From positions 1 through 64,000 of the forward strand of contig NZ_JAVHUL010000013.1 of the NCBI RefSeq assembly GCF_031085155.1: a stretch of DNA of 64,000 nt, read 5' to 3'. A model generated the notes under the pieces. The model was not told the origin of the DNA. It ran no database searches and saw only the letters and a program-made list of their open reading frames with translations. Below, piece by piece: positions 59,748-64,000 of this stretch; position 1 is the first letter of the stretch, and the number at the start of each line of letters is the position of its first letter. This DNA comes from Mesonia profundi. Lineage in GTDB: Bacteria > Bacteroidota > Bacteroidia > Flavobacteriales > Flavobacteriaceae. The position numbers and the translations under genes were made by a program.

Positions 59748-61358
59748 CTATTTTTTCCCTCTGTTCAATCTTCGGTTAGATAGCTTTTTCCATATACCAT
59801 CCGCCAATTCAATTTCTTCATTTGTCAAGCCGTAATTTTCCTTTAATATTTTTTCATTCGTAATTTTCAATAATTCCGAAATATCTTTCTTTTCACGAAT
59901 CATTTTGTCAATAATTGGCAACAATTCCGCATTCTTTTCATTGTAAGGCAAGAGTATTCTTCCCACTTCGTTCGGCATTAACTCCAATACTCCGCCACCG
60001 TGACTTCTCCCACAAATCTCAGCAAACGCAAAAGAGAGTGAATTATAATAACTAGCTGTCAAAGCTTTTATGTTCGTTTTCTCTTTTACAGTTACTCTGT
60101 GCATTGTATCTGTTGTAAAAGCCTCTGCTTCGTTGATTATGAGTTTTGGATACTTATTATTCCTCCTAATAAACAATGCATCAGATATTCTTTGTGATGG
60201 CACAATTTGCCATTCATCACGAATCCTGCATTTATAACCTTTGTGAATTTTCTTTTCTACTCCCCAAGCAATATATTCTCTAGCTCCAACAGAACCATTT
60301 AGTTCGTCCATTTTTGGAAATGATAAAAAGTGCGTCCTTGCTTCTGAATTTCTGTTTTTAATCCAGTCTTTTTCTGTGAAAATTGCACTTGGAACCTGAA
60401 CGCTTCTGCCGACTAATGGTTTTGCATACTTTTCAAGATTGTAAAATTGCACAATAGAAAGCGGAACTGTGAAAAATGGATTTGAACCTGTTGTGATTCC
60501 AACTTCTACTTTTGCATATTCTTTAAGTCTTGGAATTATTTTGTCGTTTTGAAGTTTTTCTAAAAAGTCGATTTCGTTTTGTTCCAAGAAGTAAAAAGTC
60601 CATTTGTTTGATTTGAAATCAATTTTCTTTTTTGGACTTTTTAGTTTTGATACATCTAGTTTTTCTAGTTCTTCTGCATCTTTCAATTCTAAATGTTCAA
60701 TCAAATGTGTTTTAGAATTGTTTTTCTCACACAACAATAGGACTACTTCTTGTTGTATGTCTGGAAATACTAACTTTTCAAAAGAAACAATATTTATTTT
60801 GTTGTAAAAATGAGCCAAGAACTCTCGTAAGGGTTGAGCATACGAAACTTGAAGTATTTCGGCAGGTAACACGAATCCAATTTTGCCTTCTTCTTTTAAA
60901 AGTAGGGAAGAGCCAACAACAAACGAAACCCAAGCATTGGTTAGTTTAGAATACTTTAGTTTGGCTTTGTTAAAAATTTGTGAAGCAAACTCTTGTTGCT
61001 CTCTGTCAAAATATTGGTAACGAATGTAAGGCGGATTTCCGACTACCAAATCAAACTTTTGTTTGGTATTAATACAGAAGTCGTGAAAATCCGAATTAAT
61101 AACGTTGGTCTTGCCCAAGCCAATTTCTTTAGACTTTTCAGCTTCAACTTCATCAAATTCTATTGCAGTTACAGAATTGTATTCGTAACCTCCTTTTTGT
61201 ATTTCTTCAAGGAATACACCATCTCCACAACTTGGTTCTAAAATATCAAATTGTTTATTACCGTTTAATGCCCATTTTAAAACAAATGATGCAATTGGTT
61301 CAGGTGTATAGAATCCACCCCTTAATTTTTCTTTTGATGCTTCTTTAATGAGTTGCAT
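59748..61358 (-). CDS. N6-adenine DNA methyltransferase with TaqI-like recognition domain
   Basis: A 536-residue class I SAM methyltransferase. RGGFYTPEPIA opens the domain, motif I is EPSCGDGVF (41-49), motif IV is NPPY (109-112 region), and the FVLPAEIL block completes the fold. The C-terminal part (IVPSQRISDALFIRR to CGRSHGGGVLEL) is TaqI-like target recognition. It overlaps the upstream restriction-modification gene by 14 bp. The methylase of the partial protein next to it may be redundant or may modify the other strand of an asymmetric site. Confidence 0.9.
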   Translation of the reverse strand: MQLIKEASKEKLRGGFYTPEPIASFVLKWALNGNKQFDILEPSCGDGVFLEEIQKGGYEYNSVTAIEFDEVEAEKSKEIGLGKTNVINSDFHDFCINTKQKFDLVVGNPPYIRYQYFDREQQEFASQIFNKAKLKYSKLTNAWVSFVVGSSLLLKEEGKIGFVLPAEILQVSYAQPLREFLAHFYNKINIVSFEKLVFPDIQQEVVLLLCEKNNSKTHLIEHLELKDAEELEKLDVSKLKSPKKKIDFKSNKWTFYFLEQNEIDFLEKLQNDKIIPRLKEYAKVEVGITTGSNPFFTVPLSIVQFYNLEKYAKPLVGRSVQVPSAIFTEKDWIKNRNSEARTHFLSFPKMDELNGSVGAREYIAWGVEKKIHKGYKCRIRDEWQIVPSQRISDALFIRRNNKYPKLIINEAEAFTTDTMHRVTVKEKTNIKALTASYYNSLSFAFAEICGRSHGGGVLELMPNEVGRILLPYNEKNAELLPIIDKMIREKKDISELLKITNEKILKENYGLTNEEIELADGIWKKLSNRRLNRGKK

Positions 61359-64000
61359 AAATTTCAGAAATTAAAGGGATATTGCTATCAGCTTCTCCCA
61401 AGTTATACAAATTTTTTAGTGTCTCGTCTAATTCAGTTTTTAGATTGTCGAATTGTCGTTGTAAAGGAATTAGTAACCTTTTATTTCCGTTGCTTTTATC
61501 TATTTTTCCTTGAATATCAATTAATCTTTTTTGAATTTTTGCTATTTTATCGTGAATATCTTTCTCTGATTTATTCTTAAAATCAATAAGCTTGATAGGT
61601 AGTTTTTTGAGCACTTTTGTTCCTCGTGCTATATAACCACCTCTGAAGACTTCTCCAATTAGTGCAGAAAACCACTCCAAATATTTAGAGTTCAATAAAG
61701 CTTGAATATAGTAGATTGAATAAGGAAAGTTATCAGGTAAAGTAATCATACAATAACCTGCTGTACCACCAGAAGATATTAAAGTTCCAAAGTAGTCAAT
61801 TGCGTATTTGTTGCCCTGTGCTAAAACTCCAACAATAATTTTCGCAGGTACATCACATTTATCTAGACTTTGATGTCTGCCATATCTGTACCATTCGTTT
61901 TTTGTTTCAGGTTCAGGTTTAATGTCTCGTTTATCATTATCAAGTTTGTCCTTGTAATGATTTAAAAAATTATATGTTTCAGGATAGTTTGCCTTTAAGT
62001 CATCAATTTCTACAAACTCAATTCCCTTTTTGGTTTTTAGATAAGGATAAATAACAAATGAATTTGGCAAAAATGGGCGATAGGTGTACAGATTATCGTC
62101 TCCACTTGAAGTCTTAAAATATGGTCTTGTTAAAGTTTCTTCAACTTTCCATTGAATACCGTCTTTTGTGAAATAAAGAAAGTCTTTATCTTTTTTTTCT
62201 ATCGAATGAATATAAACGTTATTGGCACTTGTTTGAATACCATTGTATATATTTTCAGAACCAATAAGCTCCTCTAATGTATTCGATTGTGAAACAATAG
62301 ATGTATAAATTGGTTTTAAAATACTTGGATAAAGGACCCAACCATCTACTTCTAAAGAATCTATATTAAATTCGTCAAAATTTTCTGAACCAATATTTCT
62401 TGTTTTCCAATTTTTGAGTGAATTTACTTCAAGATATTTGACTTGTTCTAGTTTTTCTTTTTTGAGAATTAAGAGACAAGTATAAGTAGTTTTGTTTTGA
62501 AAAACTTGATTTGCCCCAAAGGATATTATTTGCTGTATTGCTTTGTTGTCAACAAGTAATTCTCTCAACTTCTTACCAGCTCCAACCTTCGCAAACTTAC
62601 TTGGAACTATATAACCAAAATATCCACCTTCCTTTAAGAGTTCTAGACCTCTTTCAATAAAAAGAAAGTATTTGTCAAACTGTTTGTATGATGAATTGAA
62701 TTTTGATTTGTAAATGGGTAATTCAAGAGGTGTAAACTCTTTCATATGCTCTGTAGCCAAATATGGCGGATTGCCAACAACAACATCGAAACGAGTTTTA
62801 CCAAAATCAAAAGGGTTTATTTCATTTTGATTTTTTTTATTTGTTTCTGATGTCTCAATTAGGCTGTTTCCAAACTGAATATTTTGGTCAAGAGTTGGTA
62901 ATGCAGGTGTTGTTATTGTTGCATTGTCTTCATTTTCTAGAAGTTTTAATAGCAAACCAAATTTACAGGCTTGAACAGCATTGTAATCTTTGTCAATACC
63001 AAAAATGCAACTTTCTAACACTTTCCTTTTGATGGCAAAAGGCAATTTAAATGTATTTATTGCTGTCTGAATTAATCTTTTGTGGTCGTTTAACAAATAG
63101 AAATCGACAAGTGTATCTTGCAATAATTGATAAGTTTCCAGCAAAAATGCACCTGAACCACAAGCAATATCTGCAAATGATGAGCTTAAGATTTCTTTGT
63201 CAGTTTTGTTTTTACAATGCTCTACAACTGTTTGCCTTAGAATATCTTGAATGATAAAAGTTGGTGTAGTTACAATATCTCTGTCAACATTTTCAGGTTT
63301 CTTTTTTAAGAGAATTTGCCCGTTTTCTATAGCTAGTTGTTCTCCAAGAAATATTTCATAGATGTTTCCTAGAATGTCCGAAGCAAAAACTGAAAAGGAA
63401 TAAGTACTTTCAGGGAAATATAAATCTTTGATGATTTCCCAAAATGCAGAAGAGCTATCAGAAACTACTTTTTCCGTTAACGGTTGATTAAATAAACCTG
63501 CGTTATATTTTTTGTCTGCTTCTTTGAATTTTTTGATGAGCGAAGCGAAATCATTATTTTCTGCAAAGTTTAAAAGCGTTTTATAGGTTTCTAAATTTCG
63601 GTCCTCACAAACTCTTAAAAATATGATACTATTGATATAAGATTGAACAATATCGTTTAATTCTTCAATGCTTAGTTCAGGTTTATGCGAGTAAATTTCT
63701 TTACCTAAAACGATTCGCCATTCGTTAATATGGGAAAGGAATAAATCATCTACACTTGAAAGTTTTAACTGTTCTTCAATTTCTTTCCAAGTTTCATCAA
63801 ATTCTCCAGAATAAACAGCTTGGTTGCTTAGTTGTTTTTTGATTTCCTCAAAAGCTGATTCATATTCTGTATAGTGATAAAGATTGATTCTAGATTTCGT
63901 TACTGCATCATCTTTTCCAACTTTTTGTGAGCAATCATAGATTGCCAAATATTCAAAATTTGATAGAACTGAAATTTTAAGTTTTGCGGTAAAACCATAT
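61345..64000 (-). CDS. type IIG-like restriction-modification protein (5' end beyond the window)
   Basis: The reading frame is open to the right edge, so the protein is longer than the 867 residues starting from the TTG at 63948. The extra edge residues read GFTAKLKISVLSNFEYLAIYD, a stretch that in type IIG enzymes directly follows the PD-(D/E)xK nuclease, which therefore should lie just outside. The methyltransferase core has motif I DIACGSGAF and motif IV GNPPYLATEH. A TaqI-like recognition domain with RGGYIARGTKVLKKLPI follows, and the C-terminal 70 residues are coiled-coil-like. A second methyltransferase overlaps its 3' end by 14 bp. Confidence 0.87.
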   Translation of the reverse strand, partial: YGFTAKLKISVLSNFEYLAIYDCSQKVGKDDAVTKSRINLYHYTEYESAFEEIKKQLSNQAVYSGEFDETWKEIEEQLKLSSVDDLFLSHINEWRIVLGKEIYSHKPELSIEELNDIVQSYINSIIFLRVCEDRNLETYKTLLNFAENNDFASLIKKFKEADKKYNAGLFNQPLTEKVVSDSSSAFWEIIKDLYFPESTYSFSVFASDILGNIYEIFLGEQLAIENGQILLKKKPENVDRDIVTTPTFIIQDILRQTVVEHCKNKTDKEILSSSFADIACGSGAFLLETYQLLQDTLVDFYLLNDHKRLIQTAINTFKLPFAIKRKVLESCIFGIDKDYNAVQACKFGLLLKLLENEDNATITTPALPTLDQNIQFGNSLIETSETNKKNQNEINPFDFGKTRFDVVVGNPPYLATEHMKEFTPLELPIYKSKFNSSYKQFDKYFLFIERGLELLKEGGYFGYIVPSKFAKVGAGKKLRELLVDNKAIQQIISFGANQVFQNKTTYTCLLILKKEKLEQVKYLEVNSLKNWKTRNIGSENFDEFNIDSLEVDGWVLYPSILKPIYTSIVSQSNTLEELIGSENIYNGIQTSANNVYIHSIEKKDKDFLYFTKDGIQWKVEETLTRPYFKTSSGDDNLYTYRPFLPNSFVIYPYLKTKKGIEFVEIDDLKANYPETYNFLNHYKDKLDNDKRDIKPEPETKNEWYRYGRHQSLDKCDVPAKIIVGVLAQGNKYAIDYFGTLISSGGTAGYCMITLPDNFPYSIYYIQALLNSKYLEWFSALIGEVFRGGYIARGTKVLKKLPIKLIDFKNKSEKDIHDKIAKIQKRLIDIQGKIDKSNGNKRLLIPLQRQFDNLKTELDETLKNLYNLGEADSNIPLISEIYATH

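Larger units (their letters stand above)
19830..64000. mobile_element. element 2: CTnDOT-like integrative conjugative element (partial; borders approximate)
   Basis: It starts within the 170 bp before the integrase at 19988 and runs past the window end. The modules are integrase, metal resistance (22.6-38.7 kb), RteC/Xis-like/replication genes (38.9-41.7 kb), mercury uptake genes, tra genes (44.0-50.8 kb) and a defence island (51.2 kb onward). I cannot see the right end, a relaxase or a coupling protein. The left end is not resolved because I find no second att copy in the window. Confidence 0.75.

Noticed and set aside
61345-64000. BREX PglX or DISARM methylase
   Set aside because: No BrxC/PglZ, DrmA/DrmB or Lon-type partners are in view, and the edge sequence fits a type IIG nuclease-methylase better.
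1-64000. CRISPR array or Cas genes
   Set aside because: No regular series of short direct repeats with unique spacers and no Cas motifs were seen. The only tandem repeat at 22-131 has two copies without spacers.
1-64000. Many open frames on the strand opposite the large genes (for example within czcA, the P-type ATPases and dnaE)
   Set aside because: They lie fully inside well-supported genes, lack sensible start context and have low-complexity products. They are antisense shadows.

Overview
The window comes from a bacterium of the phylum Bacteroidetes, most likely a member of the Flavobacteriaceae. Support: dnaE carries a fused N-terminal proofreading exonuclease and is followed by trxA and a DUF58 gene; the tRNA promoter fits the Bacteroidetes sigma consensus TTG-N19-TAnnTTTG exactly; both integrases are of the IntDOT type; and a CTnDOT-style tra cluster is present. 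The DNA is AT-rich.

Layout. (1) 1-7440 is chromosomal backbone: a repeat-rich intergenic stretch, dnaE, a second repeat-rich intergenic stretch, trxA, a DUF58 gene and an intact tRNA-Asp(GUC). (2) 7440-19758 is a compact, more AT-rich genomic island (element 1) integrated into the 3' end of tRNA-Asp. A 23-bp exact copy of the tRNA 3' end marks its far end. It carries a tyrosine integrase, a stand-alone protein with the complete motif set of the family A polymerase fold, a Sak4-like ATPase, a DUF3871 protein, a one-chain type IIG restriction-modification enzyme, a RadC-like JAB protein, an XRE regulator with a visible operator, and unknown genes. It has no relaxase, no conjugation genes and no phage structural genes. 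(3) From about 19.8 kb to beyond the window end lies a second element (element 2), a CTnDOT/ICE-like conjugative element. It holds an integrase; a 16-kb metal-resistance block (RND-OMF fusion, adaptor, PII-like protein, two Fur proteins, two SpoIIAA-like proteins, P1B-4 and P1B-2 ATPases, CDF transporter, permease, small membrane proteins); RteC, an Xis-like protein, a replication initiator-like protein and a DnaC-like ATPase; a small mercury-uptake operon (ArsR, MerTP fusion, GDCCVxC protein); an amidase; tra genes E, F, G, I, J, K, M and N; and a defence island on the minus strand.

The defence island contains a complete QatABCD operon, a SIR2-HerA pair (Nezha type), a class I N6-adenine methyltransferase, and a type IIG-like restriction-modification protein that runs off the right edge of the window. 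The metal block appears to be a set of co-transcribed units in which sensors (Fur, PII-like, ArsR) sit beside pumps of different ion preference. Element 2 therefore looks like a vehicle that combines conjugation with metal resistance and phage defence.

The least explained items are the family A polymerase-fold protein of element 1 and the inverted repeat beside it, the structured RNA-like leader before the permease at 33.2 kb, and several small paralogous membrane or cytosolic proteins in the metal block.
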